Below are positions 51,917 through 60,968 of a stretch of DNA of 64,000 bases, piece after piece. Below the pieces are notes generated by a model. The model did no database searches, was not told the DNA's origin, and was given only the letters and a program-made list of their open reading frames with translations. This DNA is from Phycisphaerales bacterium (GTDB lineage Bacteria; Planctomycetota; Phycisphaerae; Phycisphaerales; UBA1924): positions 1-64,000 of the forward strand of contig JAGQON010000018.1 in assembly GCA_020427395.1 (NCBI GenBank), given 5' to 3'. Both the position numbers and the translations under genes were made by a program. Position 1 is the first letter of the stretch; every line of letters begins with the position of its first letter.

Positions 51917-54790
51917 ATGACAGACAAGCCAAGCAACGCAGACGAACACACACAAAGCCCCAGCGAAAACCCTGAGGCATCCCCAGAAACCAAGGCCTCG
52001 TCCAAGAAGACCACCAAAAAAACCACCAAGAAGCCGGCGGCCAAGAAGACCACCAAAAAGACTACGAAGAAGCCGGCCGCCAAGAAGACCGCCAAAAAGA
52101 AGGCGGCCAAGAAGTCCACACGCAAGAAGACCACAAAGAAAGCCGCCGCCGAGCAGGCAGACGCCGCCGACGAGCAGAGCGATGAGGCCGCCGAAGACAC
52201 GCTGGATCAGCCGCAAGCTCAATACAGCGACGAGCAGCCCGAGCACGAGGACAGCGACGACGCCGATGACAACGACGGCGATGAAGACGACGGCGCGGAG
52301 AGCGACGACGACGAGCAGCCCAGAACCCGTTCCCGCAAGAAGTCGACCAAACGCTCCAGCAGAAAGTCCAGCAAACGATCCTCCGGCAAGAGCGACGACG
52401 ACGCAGACAGCGCCCCAGCCCCCAAGGCCACGCGCACGGAGATGATCGTCAACTATGTGCCCGGCGAAGAGTGCCGCATCGCCATGGTCGAGGACGGGAA
52501 GCTCGAAGAGTTCATGGTCGAGCCCACCGACAAGGTCTCACGCGTCGGCAACATCTATGTCGGACGCGTCGCCAACATCGAGCCCGCCATCCAGGCCGCC
52601 TTTGTTGACTTCGGCACCGAGGAGAACGGCTTCCTCCACATCTCCGACCTGCACCCCCAGTACTTCGCCAAGGGCGACGACAAGACCGAGCGTGTCGGCA
52701 AGAAGACACCCCGCAAGAGCCGCCCGCCCATCCAGGAATGCCTCAAGAAGGGCCAGGAGATCATCGTCCAGGTCCTCAAGGAGGGCGTGGGCACCAAGGG
52801 CCCGACCCTCACCAGCTACCTCTCCATCCCCGGTCGGTTCCTCGTGATGATGCCCGGCATGGACAAGGTCGGCGTCTCCCGCAAGGAAGAAGACGACGAC
52901 AAGCGAAAGGCCGCCAAGCAGATCCTCTCCCAGCTCGAGCTGCCAGACGGCTTCGGCTTTATCCTCCGAACCGCCGGCTTCGATCGAAACAAGGCCGAGC
53001 TCAAGCGCGACCTCGCCTACCTCGCCCGACTCTGGAAGGACATGGAGACCCGGCGCAAGAAGGGCAACAAGCCGCGCCTGCTGTACACCGAGTCCGACCT
53101 GCTCGTCCGCTCCATCCGCGACCTGCTCAGCTCCGAGGTCGACCGCGTCGTCATCGACTCCGAGCCCGCCCTCAAGCGCGTCGGGCGATTCATCAAGATC
53201 GCCGCGCCCCGCAGCGGTGCCAAGCTCTCGCACTACAAGGGCGACCTGCCAATCTTCCACGCATTCGGGCTCGAATCGCAGATCAACGAGATCCACGCTC
53301 GCGAGGTCATGCTCCCATCGGGCGGACGCCTCGTCATCGACCAGACCGAGGCGCTCGTCGCTATCGATGTCAACTCGGGCCGCTCGCGCGCCGCTCGCGA
53401 CGCCGAGACCAACGCCTACCAGACCAATCTTGAAGCCGTCGACGCCATCTGCCGCCAGCTCAGACTGCGCGACATGGGCGGGCTCGTCGTCTGCGACATG
53501 ATCGACATGCGCTACAGCTCGCACCGCAAGCAGATCGAGCAGCGCTTCAACGAACGACTCAAGCGCGACCGCGCCAAGTCCACCACCGCGCCCATCTCGC
53601 CCTTCGGGCTCCTCGAGATGACCCGCCAGCGCATGCGCGGCTCAATGGAATCGCAGCACTTCGCCGACTGCCCCATCTGCCACGGGCGAGGGCTCGTCAA
53701 GAAGCCCGACTCCGTCGCCGCCACCGCCATCCGCGATCTGGCCGCGCTCCTGACCCACGAGAAGGTCCACCGCGCCGAACTCGTCGTCAACCCCCGCGTC
53801 GCCAGCTCGCTCCTCTCCACCAAGCGCGCCTCGCTCACCCGCATCGAGCTCGTCTCGGGCAAGGCGCTTGATGTCCGCGTCAGCGAGTCGCTCCCCATCG
53901 ACCGCGTTGCTTTCTACGCCTACGACCACAACAACAACGACATCGCCATCGAGAAGCTCAAGTCGCCCAAGGGTCCGGACCCTGAGCCCAGCATCGTCGA
54001 GTGGCTCGACCACAGCTCGCCCGATGGCTCATGGGCCAAGGACCCGCTCGAAGAGGTCGACGAGACCACCGTCCAGAAGCTCGCCGAGGAGATCGCACGC
54101 AAGGCCGAGCAGGCCGAGCACGCCGAACTCCCCATCGAGGGCGAGATCGATGAGGACGAATCCATCGACGCGCCCAAGAAGAAGCGCCGCCGACGCCGCC
54201 GCGGCGGACGCGGGCGCGGCAGGAGCGACGCCGAGGGCAACGAAGAATCGGGCGACACCCACAGCGATCACGATTCCAGCGGCGACGACACCGACTCCGC
54301 GGATGAATCGCCCGAATCAACTGAATCATCCGAATCGAGCGACCAGCACGCCGATGACGGGCAGCCCCGCAAGAAGCGTCGCCGCCGCCGCCGTCGTCGC
54401 GGCGGTTCGGGCGGGGGCGATGAACCCCAGAACGAATCGGGCGAGCAGCGCGAAGCCGAGCAATCGGAAGAGCGCCGCCAGGACGATCAGCCCAACGACG
54501 AGGCATCGGAGGAAGCTGGGGAGGAACGTCCGCGCCGCCGTCCGCGCCGCCGCCCCACCCCGCCCCGCAAGGGCGAGAGTGAGCAGATCGCCGAGCCCAA
54601 GCCGCAGGCCCGATCGGAAAGAAAGCCCGAACCCAAGCCGGCCCCCAAGGCAAAATCTGAGCCAAAGGGGGACTCGGGCGCGAACTCCAAGCCCGAGCCG
54701 AGCGAAGCACCCAAGAAGCGCCGCGGCCTGTACTCCAACTCACGGCGCACACTCTCCGCAAGCGAGCTCGCCAAGCTCGGCATCGAGTAA
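51917..54790 (+). CDS. Ribonuclease E/G family protein with lysine-rich N-terminal tail
   Basis: The catalytic core spans about 175-650: S1 domain (SRVGNIYVGRVANIEPAIQA, AFVDFGTEENGFLHISDLHP), the RNase E/G catalytic Asp motifs ALVAIDVNSGRSR (about 481) and GGLVVCDMIDMRY (about 527), and the Zn-link DCPICHGRGL (about 584). Before it, residues 28-80 repeat KKTTKKPAAKK, like histone H1 tails, then an acidic stretch (EDSDDADDNDGDEDDG). After it come Arg-rich blocks (KKKRRRRRRGGRGRGR; RKKRRRRRRRRGG) and acidic/Ser runs, likely a disordered RNA-binding and degradosome scaffold. Length 957. Start ATG 51917, 396 bases after ptsI; first of a tight string with dxr. Confidence 0.9.
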   Translation: MTDKPSNADEHTQSPSENPEASPETKASSKKTTKKTTKKPAAKKTTKKTTKKPAAKKTAKKKAAKKSTRKKTTKKAAAEQADAADEQSDEAAEDTLDQPQAQYSDEQPEHEDSDDADDNDGDEDDGAESDDDEQPRTRSRKKSTKRSSRKSSKRSSGKSDDDADSAPAPKATRTEMIVNYVPGEECRIAMVEDGKLEEFMVEPTDKVSRVGNIYVGRVANIEPAIQAAFVDFGTEENGFLHISDLHPQYFAKGDDKTERVGKKTPRKSRPPIQECLKKGQEIIVQVLKEGVGTKGPTLTSYLSIPGRFLVMMPGMDKVGVSRKEEDDDKRKAAKQILSQLELPDGFGFILRTAGFDRNKAELKRDLAYLARLWKDMETRRKKGNKPRLLYTESDLLVRSIRDLLSSEVDRVVIDSEPALKRVGRFIKIAAPRSGAKLSHYKGDLPIFHAFGLESQINEIHAREVMLPSGGRLVIDQTEALVAIDVNSGRSRAARDAETNAYQTNLEAVDAICRQLRLRDMGGLVVCDMIDMRYSSHRKQIEQRFNERLKRDRAKSTTAPISPFGLLEMTRQRMRGSMESQHFADCPICHGRGLVKKPDSVAATAIRDLAALLTHEKVHRAELVVNPRVASSLLSTKRASLTRIELVSGKALDVRVSESLPIDRVAFYAYDHNNNDIAIEKLKSPKGPDPEPSIVEWLDHSSPDGSWAKDPLEEVDETTVQKLAEEIARKAEQAEHAELPIEGEIDEDESIDAPKKKRRRRRRGGRGRGRSDAEGNEESGDTHSDHDSSGDDTDSADESPESTESSESSDQHADDGQPRKKRRRRRRRRGGSGGGDEPQNESGEQREAEQSEERRQDDQPNDEASEEAGEERPRRRPRRRPTPPRKGESEQIAEPKPQARSERKPEPKPAPKAKSEPKGDSGANSKPEPSEAPKKRRGLYSNSRRTLSASELAKLGIE

Positions 54791-54805
54791 GCCGCCTCGC
54801 CGTCC

Positions 54806-56059
54806 GTGACCACCGGGAGACAGACCTTGGATCTCGCATCGCACCACGCACTGCCCTCCTCGCACAAGCGCGTCATCGTGCTGGGCAGCACCGGCTCGAT
54901 CGGGACCCAGACCCTACAGGTCATCGAGCATCTCAACGCGCTGCACGAGCAGGGCAAGCACGCGACAAAGTACGAGCTCGTCGGCCTCGCCGCGGGGCGC
55001 GACGACGCCGCGCTCTTCGCCCAGGCACAGCGGTGGGGGGTGCGTGATGTCGCGCTGTGCGATTCATCCACCGCCCCACCGGACGGGCTCTCGCTCCGCA
55101 CCGGCAAAGACGCGGCCGTCCAGCTCGTCGACGACATCGACGCCGACCTCGTCGTCGGCGCCATCGTCGGCATCGCCGGGCTCCGCTCCGTCCTGCGGGC
55201 CGTCCAGCGCGGCACCGATGTCGCGCTGGCGAACAAGGAATCCCTTGTCGCCGCCGGCTCGCTCGTCACCCGCACCGCCTTCGAATCGGGCGCCCGCCTG
55301 CTCCCGCTCGATTCCGAGCACGCCGGCGTCTGGCAGTGCCTCGCCGCCCTCGACTCGCACCACCCCTGCCCGCCCATGCACAGCCCGGACTGCGTCTCGC
55401 GCGTGATCCTCACCGCCTCGGGCGGCTCCATGCGCAGCAAGACCCGCGAGCAGATCGAGCACGCCACCATCGAAGACGCCCTCAACCACCCCAACTGGGA
55501 CATGGGCGCCAAGGTCACGATCGACAGCGCCACACTCATGAACAAAGGGCTCGAACTGCTCGAGGCGCACTGGCTCTTCGGGCTCCCCGCCGACAAGCTC
55601 GGCGCGGTCATCCACCCCCAGTCCATCGTCCACGCCATGATCGAGTGCGCCGACTGCTCCGTTATCGCACAGCTCGGCATGCCCGACATGAAGGCCCCCA
55701 TCCAGCACGCCCTGTGCGACGCACACCGCCCGCTCGGCTGCGCACCCAAGCTCGATGTCACCAAAATGGGCTCGCTCGAATTCATCGAGATCGACCCCGA
55801 CCGATTCCCCGCCATCGAGCTGGCCATGCACGCCATCGACGCGGGCGGCGACGCCGGCGCGGCGCTCAACGCCGCCAACGAGCACGCCGTCCACGCCTTC
55901 ATCAACAACCGACTTCCCTTCGGGCAGATCGACCGCTGCGTCCAGCATGTCATGGCCCACTGGTCCACCAGTCCCATCGACGCCCTCGAAGATGTGCTCG
56001 ACGCCGACCAACGCGCCCGCGCACTCGCCGACGAGTTCTGCAGCGTAAAGGGTGCCTGA
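54806..56059 (+). CDS. dxr: 1-deoxy-D-xylulose 5-phosphate reductoisomerase
   Basis: Dxr makes 2-C-methylerythritol 4-phosphate in isoprenoid synthesis. The NADPH site is VLGSTGSIGTQTLQV near residue 24; ANKESLVAAG, SEHAGVWQCL and TASGGSMRSKTREQI form the catalytic site, followed by NHPNWDMGAKVTIDSATLMNKGLEL. Length 417 is typical, with a few extra N-terminal residues; the start is GTG 54806, 15 bases after the RNase E/G stop. Isoprenoid precursors also feed the undecaprenyl carriers used by the envelope genes in this window. Confidence 0.93.
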   Translation: MTTGRQTLDLASHHALPSSHKRVIVLGSTGSIGTQTLQVIEHLNALHEQGKHATKYELVGLAAGRDDAALFAQAQRWGVRDVALCDSSTAPPDGLSLRTGKDAAVQLVDDIDADLVVGAIVGIAGLRSVLRAVQRGTDVALANKESLVAAGSLVTRTAFESGARLLPLDSEHAGVWQCLAALDSHHPCPPMHSPDCVSRVILTASGGSMRSKTREQIEHATIEDALNHPNWDMGAKVTIDSATLMNKGLELLEAHWLFGLPADKLGAVIHPQSIVHAMIECADCSVIAQLGMPDMKAPIQHALCDAHRPLGCAPKLDVTKMGSLEFIEIDPDRFPAIELAMHAIDAGGDAGAALNAANEHAVHAFINNRLPFGQIDRCVQHVMAHWSTSPIDALEDVLDADQRARALADEFCSVKGA

Positions 56060-56063
56060 GCCC

Positions 56064-57875
56064 ATGAGCAACCGCCCACCCAAAGCACCCACGCTCACCC
56101 CCGTGCAGCAGCAGCACCTGCGCCAGAAGCTCGAATCCATCATGCGCGCCATCCAGGGCGGGCAGCTCCCCCAAGCCAACGCTGCGCTCCAGCCCCTGCT
56201 CCGCAAGCACCCCGCGCTGCCCGAGATCAACCATGTCGCATCCGCCCTCAACGCGGCCATGCGCGAGAACGACCGCGCCCTCTACTACGCCCAGCGTGCC
56301 GTCGAACTTTCCCCCGACACCGCCGAGTATCACGCCGGGCTCGGCTCGCTGCTCACCCGCCTCGAGCGCTACGACGAAGCCATCGCCGCACTCCAGCACG
56401 CCATGTCCCTGGCGCCCTCCCTGACCACCGCCCTCGTCCCACTCGCCACCGCCCAGATGCAGTCGGGCCGCATCGACGAAGCCCGCGCGACATTCAAACG
56501 CGTCCTCGCTGCCCAGCCGGCCAACCTCGAGGCCGCCAACAACCTCGCCCTGCTCGAGTCCGACCTGGGTTACGCCGACCGCGCCATCGAGATCATCAAC
56601 CACGCCCTCGACCTCCACCCCGAGCACCCCGTCCTTCTCGATGCGCTCTGCATGTTCGCCTGCTACTCCGACACCCTGACCCCAGAGCAGGTCGCCGACA
56701 TCCACCGCCGCTTCGGCCGCAGCGTCCAGTCACGCGTCCGCGTCCCCGCCCGCTACCCGCACACGCCCAACCCCGAGCGCCGCATCAAGCTCGGCTTCGT
56801 CTCGCCCGACCTGCGCACCCATTCCATCGCCTACTTCATCCAGCCCATCATCGAGCACCTCGACCGCGAACGCTTCGAGGTCCACCTCTACCACACCAGC
56901 CGGCACACCGACAGCATGTCGGCCGCCCTCCGCGATTCCTGCGACCACTGGCACGAATGCCACAAGGGCCTCGCCGATACCAACCGACAAATCGCCAGCG
57001 ACCAGATCGATATCCTCGTCGAGCTCAACGGCCACTTCGCCGGCAACCTCCTCCCCCTCTTCGGTGCCAAGCCCAGCCCCGTCGCCGTCACCATGATCGG
57101 CTACGCCAACACCACCGGGCTCACCACCATCGACGCCCGCATCATCGACAACACCACCGACCCCGCTCCCCACGCCGACGCATGGGCCACCGAACAACTG
57201 ATCCGCGTGCCCGGCTGCTTCCTCTGCTACCGCCCGCCAACAGACGCACCCGCCTGTGCCGAGCCCGATGCCAATCGCCCCTTCACCTTCGGCTCCTTCA
57301 ACGACCTGCGCAAGATGTCCCCCTCAAACCTCGACGCCTGGGCGCAGATCCTCAATCAATGCGACGGCGCCACGCTCCTGCTCAAAACCTCCCGCCTCAG
57401 CGAAGCACCCGCCCAGCGCGACCTGCTCGAACGCTTCAAGGCCTTGGGCATCGAAGAATCCCGCATCGAGCTCATGGGCCGCACCGAGTCCATGCGCGAC
57501 CACCTCGACCTCTACAACCGAATCGACCTCGCCCTCGACACCTTCCCCTACACCGGCACCACCACCACCTGCGAGGCCATGCACATGGGCGTGCCCACCC
57601 TCACGCGCATGGGCGAATCCCACGCGGCCCGCGTCAGCGCCTCGCTCCTGAGCGCCATCGACGCCCCCGAGTGGATCGCCCAAGACACCGATAGCTACAT
57701 CCAGCGCGCCCGCGAGGCCTACGACCAGGGCAAGCGCCCCCGCGCCCAGCGAGAAACCCTGCGATCACAGCTCGCCAGCTCCCCACTCTGCGACGAGCAG
57801 CGCTATACAGTCAACATCGCCGACGCCCTCGATGCATGCTGGCGAAAATGGTGCAACGCCCAAGGAGGCGCATGA
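56064..57875 (+). CDS. TPR-containing O-GlcNAc transferase-like protein (GT41 family)
   Basis: Residues 15-200 hold about five tetratricopeptide repeats (LPEINHVASALNAAMRENDR, AEYHAGLGSLLTRLERYDEA, LEAANNLALLESDLGYADRA). The rest is a GT41 catalytic region: RIKLGFVSPDLRTHSIAYFI, DILVELNGHFAGNLLPLFG, PSPVAVTMIGYANTTGL and, near the end, LDTFPYTGTTTTCEAMHMGVP. Homologues attach GlcNAc to Ser/Thr of cytoplasmic proteins or flagellin. It starts four bases after dxr and overlaps the next gene as ATGATGA, so it is translated with them. Length 603. Confidence 0.88.
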   Translation: MSNRPPKAPTLTPVQQQHLRQKLESIMRAIQGGQLPQANAALQPLLRKHPALPEINHVASALNAAMRENDRALYYAQRAVELSPDTAEYHAGLGSLLTRLERYDEAIAALQHAMSLAPSLTTALVPLATAQMQSGRIDEARATFKRVLAAQPANLEAANNLALLESDLGYADRAIEIINHALDLHPEHPVLLDALCMFACYSDTLTPEQVADIHRRFGRSVQSRVRVPARYPHTPNPERRIKLGFVSPDLRTHSIAYFIQPIIEHLDRERFEVHLYHTSRHTDSMSAALRDSCDHWHECHKGLADTNRQIASDQIDILVELNGHFAGNLLPLFGAKPSPVAVTMIGYANTTGLTTIDARIIDNTTDPAPHADAWATEQLIRVPGCFLCYRPPTDAPACAEPDANRPFTFGSFNDLRKMSPSNLDAWAQILNQCDGATLLLKTSRLSEAPAQRDLLERFKALGIEESRIELMGRTESMRDHLDLYNRIDLALDTFPYTGTTTTCEAMHMGVPTLTRMGESHAARVSASLLSAIDAPEWIAQDTDSYIQRAREAYDQGKRPRAQRETLRSQLASSPLCDEQRYTVNIADALDACWRKWCNAQGGA

Positions 57876-58657
57876 TGGGACTCGTCTGGCTCGCCTCATA
57901 CCCAAAGTCCGGCAACACCTGGCTCCGCTTCATGCTCTACGCCTACATGTTCGGCCCGCCCGCCGAATCCATCGAGGTCGCCCAACGCATCCCCGACATC
58001 CACCGCCAGGTCCCCGGGCAGCTCCCCCCAGCCGATCTCGAGCTCATGAAGACCCACTTCAAGCTCTCCGACCAGCACCCGCGCCTGAGCGAAACCACCG
58101 GCGCCATCCACATCGTCCGAAACCCGCGCGATGTCGTCCTCAGCGCACTCAACTACCGCAAGCTCACCGGCGAGGGCGCCCGCGCCTTCACCGAGGGCGG
58201 CTACATCCGCAGCTTCATCAAAGCAGGCGGCGACGCCGACTGGCTCCGCCTCGGCTTCGGCTCTTGGATCGAGCACGCCCGATCCTGGCGCTCCACCGAC
58301 AAGTTCCCCGTCCTCGCCCTGCGCTACGAAGACCTCAAGGCCGACCCAGCAACCGGCCTCCGCGCCATGGTCGAGTTCCTCAAGCTCGATCTCGACGAAG
58401 AACGACTCGAGCAGGCCGTCAAGGCCAGCAGCTTCGACGCCATGCGCGCCATGGAGATCCGCGAAAAACAAAGGCCCGTCAAGGACGCCCACAACAAGCG
58501 ACTCTTCGTCGGCGACACCAAGGCCGCACGCAAGGGCGTCTACTTCGTCAACAAGGGCGCATCAGACCAATCCCTCGCGACCATCTCACCCCGCATCGAA
58601 GAGCTCTTCACCGAGGCATTCGCCGAGCCCATGCGAGAACTCGGCTACGAGCCATAA
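57872..58657 (+). CDS. Sulfotransferase (PAPS-dependent) 1
   Basis: The 5'-phosphosulfate loop is WLASYPKSGNTWLR (5-18) and the 3'-phosphate motif is VRNPRDVVLSALNY, both diagnostic of PAPS-dependent sulfotransferases. ATG 57872 overlaps the GT41 stop and has AAGGAGG eight bases upstream. 261 residues is typical. It would add sulfate to a hydroxyl on a glycan, lipid or protein; coupling to the GT41 gene suggests a sugar acceptor. The C-terminal half has the usual FVNKGASDQSL end motif. Confidence 0.85.
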   Translation: MMGLVWLASYPKSGNTWLRFMLYAYMFGPPAESIEVAQRIPDIHRQVPGQLPPADLELMKTHFKLSDQHPRLSETTGAIHIVRNPRDVVLSALNYRKLTGEGARAFTEGGYIRSFIKAGGDADWLRLGFGSWIEHARSWRSTDKFPVLALRYEDLKADPATGLRAMVEFLKLDLDEERLEQAVKASSFDAMRAMEIREKQRPVKDAHNKRLFVGDTKAARKGVYFVNKGASDQSLATISPRIEELFTEAFAEPMRELGYEP

Positions 58658-58661
58658 GTCG

Positions 58662-58796
58662 CCTCCCCCGCGCTTGCGGGGTAGGTGGTCCGCCAAAGCG
58701 GATCGGAGGGGTCTTCATTTCTGAAAGCGCTCGTTCGCGGCCTCCCCCGCACCAGCGGGGGAGGTGTCACGCGCCAGCGTGACGGAGGGGGTCTTC
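58662..58796. repeat. Two tandem copies of a CCTCCCCCGC palindromic repeat
   Basis: Copy 1 is 58662-58716, copy 2 58741-58796, in the same orientation, 24 bases apart. Each folds as hairpin A (CCTCCCCCGC with GCGGGGGAGG; perfect 10-bp in copy 2, 58741-58764), then hairpin B (GTCACGC/GCGTGAC in copy 2, GTCCGC/GCGGAT in copy 1), then GGAGGGG and GTCTTC. It lies between convergent sulfotransferase genes and may also stop transcription. Confidence 0.75.
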
Positions 58797-58809
58797 GCAA
58801 CTCAACAAA

Positions 58810-59613
58810 CTACACCTCATACCCAAGCAGCTCGCACGCCCTCGTGTAATCCGCATTCCCCCGGAACCGCTCAAGCAGCGCCCCATCAACTTCCTTGCGC
58901 GGCAGCTCCACAATCTCCCGCTTGCGCGACCCACGCCCAAGCCCCGGCTGCGTGTCGCCCGTGATCGTCGTGTACGCGAACCACCGTTCCGCGTACCCCG
59001 GATCGAACCGGATCTCCAGCTCCTCACACATCGCCCGAAGCACCCGCTCCGGCTCACGCGTAAAGTCCTCGTACCGATGGAACCCGTGCCCGCTCGCATA
59101 CTCCGCGAAACGCACACACCCCGTGCAGTACGCATCAAACTCCAGCTTCTGCGCCACCACCGCCAGCTGCTGCAGCGACACAAACTGATCGATCGGATGC
59201 CGCGTCGTCACGCTCACCCGCAGCTCGTACGCATCGGATAACGCATCGCCCAGCGCGAACCCAAAGCCGGGCCTGCCGTACGGCACCGCGATGTAATCCA
59301 TGTGCGACCAGTCACGCAGCACCAGCGTCTTGCCCTGCGCCCGCGCCCGCGTGTCGCACAGGCTCACGAACTGCAGCACACTCGGCGGGCGCGTCTTCCA
59401 CCTCGCGATGTCCTTCTTGTCGATCAGCCCAAACCACTGCTGCGCCTGCATCATCGGGTTCGTCACCCGCAGCTCCGCCGGGTGGATCTCGCTCAGCAGC
59501 ACCACGCCGTCCATGCTGCCAAGGCACTTGCCCACCAGCGTGCCGCCCGATCGCGCCATGCTCCGAACGATCCGCATCACCGGCCTGCGCGATGTCTTCT
59601 TCTCGCCGCTCAC
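58810..59613 (-). CDS. Sulfotransferase-like protein 2
   Basis: The 5'-phosphosulfate-type loop is RSMARSGGTLVGKCLG and the 3'-phosphate motif is SVTTRHPIDQFVSLQQL. GTG 59613 overlaps the stop of the epimerase gene as GTGA and is preferred over the longer frame from 59652. 267 residues. It differs from sulfotransferase 1 in the loop (ARSGGT, no Tyr-Pro-Lys), so its acceptor is likely different. Coupling to a UDP-sugar epimerase suggests polysaccharide sulfation. Confidence 0.72.
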   Translation of the reverse strand: MSGEKKTSRRPVMRIVRSMARSGGTLVGKCLGSMDGVVLLSEIHPAELRVTNPMMQAQQWFGLIDKKDIARWKTRPPSVLQFVSLCDTRARAQGKTLVLRDWSHMDYIAVPYGRPGFGFALGDALSDAYELRVSVTTRHPIDQFVSLQQLAVVAQKLEFDAYCTGCVRFAEYASGHGFHRYEDFTREPERVLRAMCEELEIRFDPGYAERWFAYTTITGDTQPGLGRGSRKREIVELPRKEVDGALLERFRGNADYTRACELLGYEV

Positions 59614-60602
59614 GACAGCACCAACTCCGCGTGCCGCTGCATCCACGACCACTGATGACCGATCCCCGCCTCAATGCCGGTGGTGGGGGCGTAGCCAAGC
59701 TCCCGCTTGCTCCGCGTCAGGTCCGCCCAGGTCCGCTCCACATCGCCCGCCTGCATCCCCATCTCGTTGATCACCGCCTCTTTCCCGACAACCCGCTCAA
59801 CCGTCGCGATCAGCTCATTGAGCGTCGTCGGATGATCGCCGCCCAGGTTCCACACCCGGTACCCGTGCTCATCGATCCGCTCATAACTACGAAGCACGCC
59901 GTCCACGATGTCCTCGATGTAGGTGTAGTCACGGCTCGTCGTCCCATCTCCGAACCGGTTGATGGTCTCGCCCTTGGACACCTTGCTCAGGAACAAACTG
60001 ATCGCCAGGTCCGGGCGCTGCCCCGGCCCAAAGACAGTAAAGAACCGCAGCATCGCCACGGGCAGCCCCGTCAGGTGATGATGCGTGTGCCCGACAAGCT
60101 CGCACGCACGCTTCGTCGCCGCGTACGGCGAGATCGGATGCTCTACCGCATCCTCCTCGCTGAACGGCGTCTTCCTGTTGTTCCCATACACGCTGCTCGA
60201 TGAGGCGCACACCGCACGCTGACACCCGCACGCGCTGGCGGCGCTCAGCACGCTCTGCGTACCCACCACATTCGCCATCGCGTACCCCACCGGGTCCGCA
60301 ATGCTCGGGCGAACACCCGCCTTGGCCGCCAGATGGATCACGCCCGTCACACCCGCGTCGCGCATGATCCCGATCAGCGTATCTGTTTCGCAGATGTCCA
60401 CCTCGTGGGACGCGAACGCATCCGGGAACCCACTCGCGAGCCCATCGTGGTTCAATCGCTTGCGTTTGATGTCGTAGTACGGATCAAAGTTGTCCACACC
60501 GACCACCCGCGCACCACGCTCCAGCAGTGCTCGGCTCACATGCGAACCGATGAACCCGGCGCTCCCGGTCACCAGCACACACTGATCATTCAGATCCGGC
60601 AT
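59610..60602 (-). CDS. NAD-dependent UDP-sugar epimerase (UDP-glucuronate 4-epimerase-like)
   Basis: The extended SDR fold is clear: VTGSAGFIGSHVSRALLERG (10-29), the catalytic Ser/Tyr/Lys in CASSSSVYG and YAATKRACEL, and VDNFDPYYDIKRKRL, a segment characteristic of UDP-glucuronate 4-epimerases. LRFFTVFGPGQRPDLAI is the usual substrate loop. Length 330. It would make UDP-galacturonate or a similar sugar for surface glycan; the exact specificity is inferred. A 366-base upstream region contains an odd hairpin. Confidence 0.85.
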   Translation of the reverse strand: MPDLNDQCVLVTGSAGFIGSHVSRALLERGARVVGVDNFDPYYDIKRKRLNHDGLASGFPDAFASHEVDICETDTLIGIMRDAGVTGVIHLAAKAGVRPSIADPVGYAMANVVGTQSVLSAASACGCQRAVCASSSSVYGNNRKTPFSEEDAVEHPISPYAATKRACELVGHTHHHLTGLPVAMLRFFTVFGPGQRPDLAISLFLSKVSKGETINRFGDGTTSRDYTYIEDIVDGVLRSYERIDEHGYRVWNLGGDHPTTLNELIATVERVVGKEAVINEMGMQAGDVERTWADLTRSKRELGYAPTTGIEAGIGHQWSWMQRHAELVLS

Positions 60603-60968
60603 CGAACAACTCCCCGTCGCAAAGTAGGGTGGATCCTAACCAATGGTTCATGATCATCAGCCCCGGATCAAAAAAAAGCAGGGCGCCATGTGTCCAAGGC
60701 GCCCCGCTGGAGGAGAGAGAGATCTGAATACAAGGTAAGAAGTTTGGCAAAGTCGAGTTCAAATATCGTCCTTATCGTCCGAAAAGTGTTGTTAAATTGC
60801 ACCCGACCCCCCTATGTGTGGGATTGGTTTGGGTCATTTTCTGCGCATTCTTTGTGGATATGCGTGCTTGGAACCCGCACCCGGGGACGATAAAGTAGTT
60901 CCCAATCAGTAATTCTCGCATGCGCTGTGCGTGCACTCATCTCCTCACGACGAGCCTCGCTGCCCGCC
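60603..60968. other. Intergenic region between epimerase and ybeY
   Basis: No gene is certain. A strong hairpin at 60678-60705 (AGCAGGGCGCC...GGCGCCCCGCT) has a run of A on its left, so as minus-strand RNA it ends in U residues. A 21-codon minus-strand frame (MTQTNPTHRG...) lies near 60770-60835 but is not convincing. The remainder should contain the divergent promoters. Confidence 0.45.
60670..60706 (-). terminator. Orphan intrinsic terminator upstream of the epimerase
   Basis: As minus-strand RNA, AGCGGGGCGCC pairs with GGCGCCCTGCT (one mismatch, loop of about ten), then eight U. It lies 70 bases before the epimerase start and no minus-strand gene feeds it, so it may end a short RNA or act as an attenuator. 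Confidence 0.6.
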
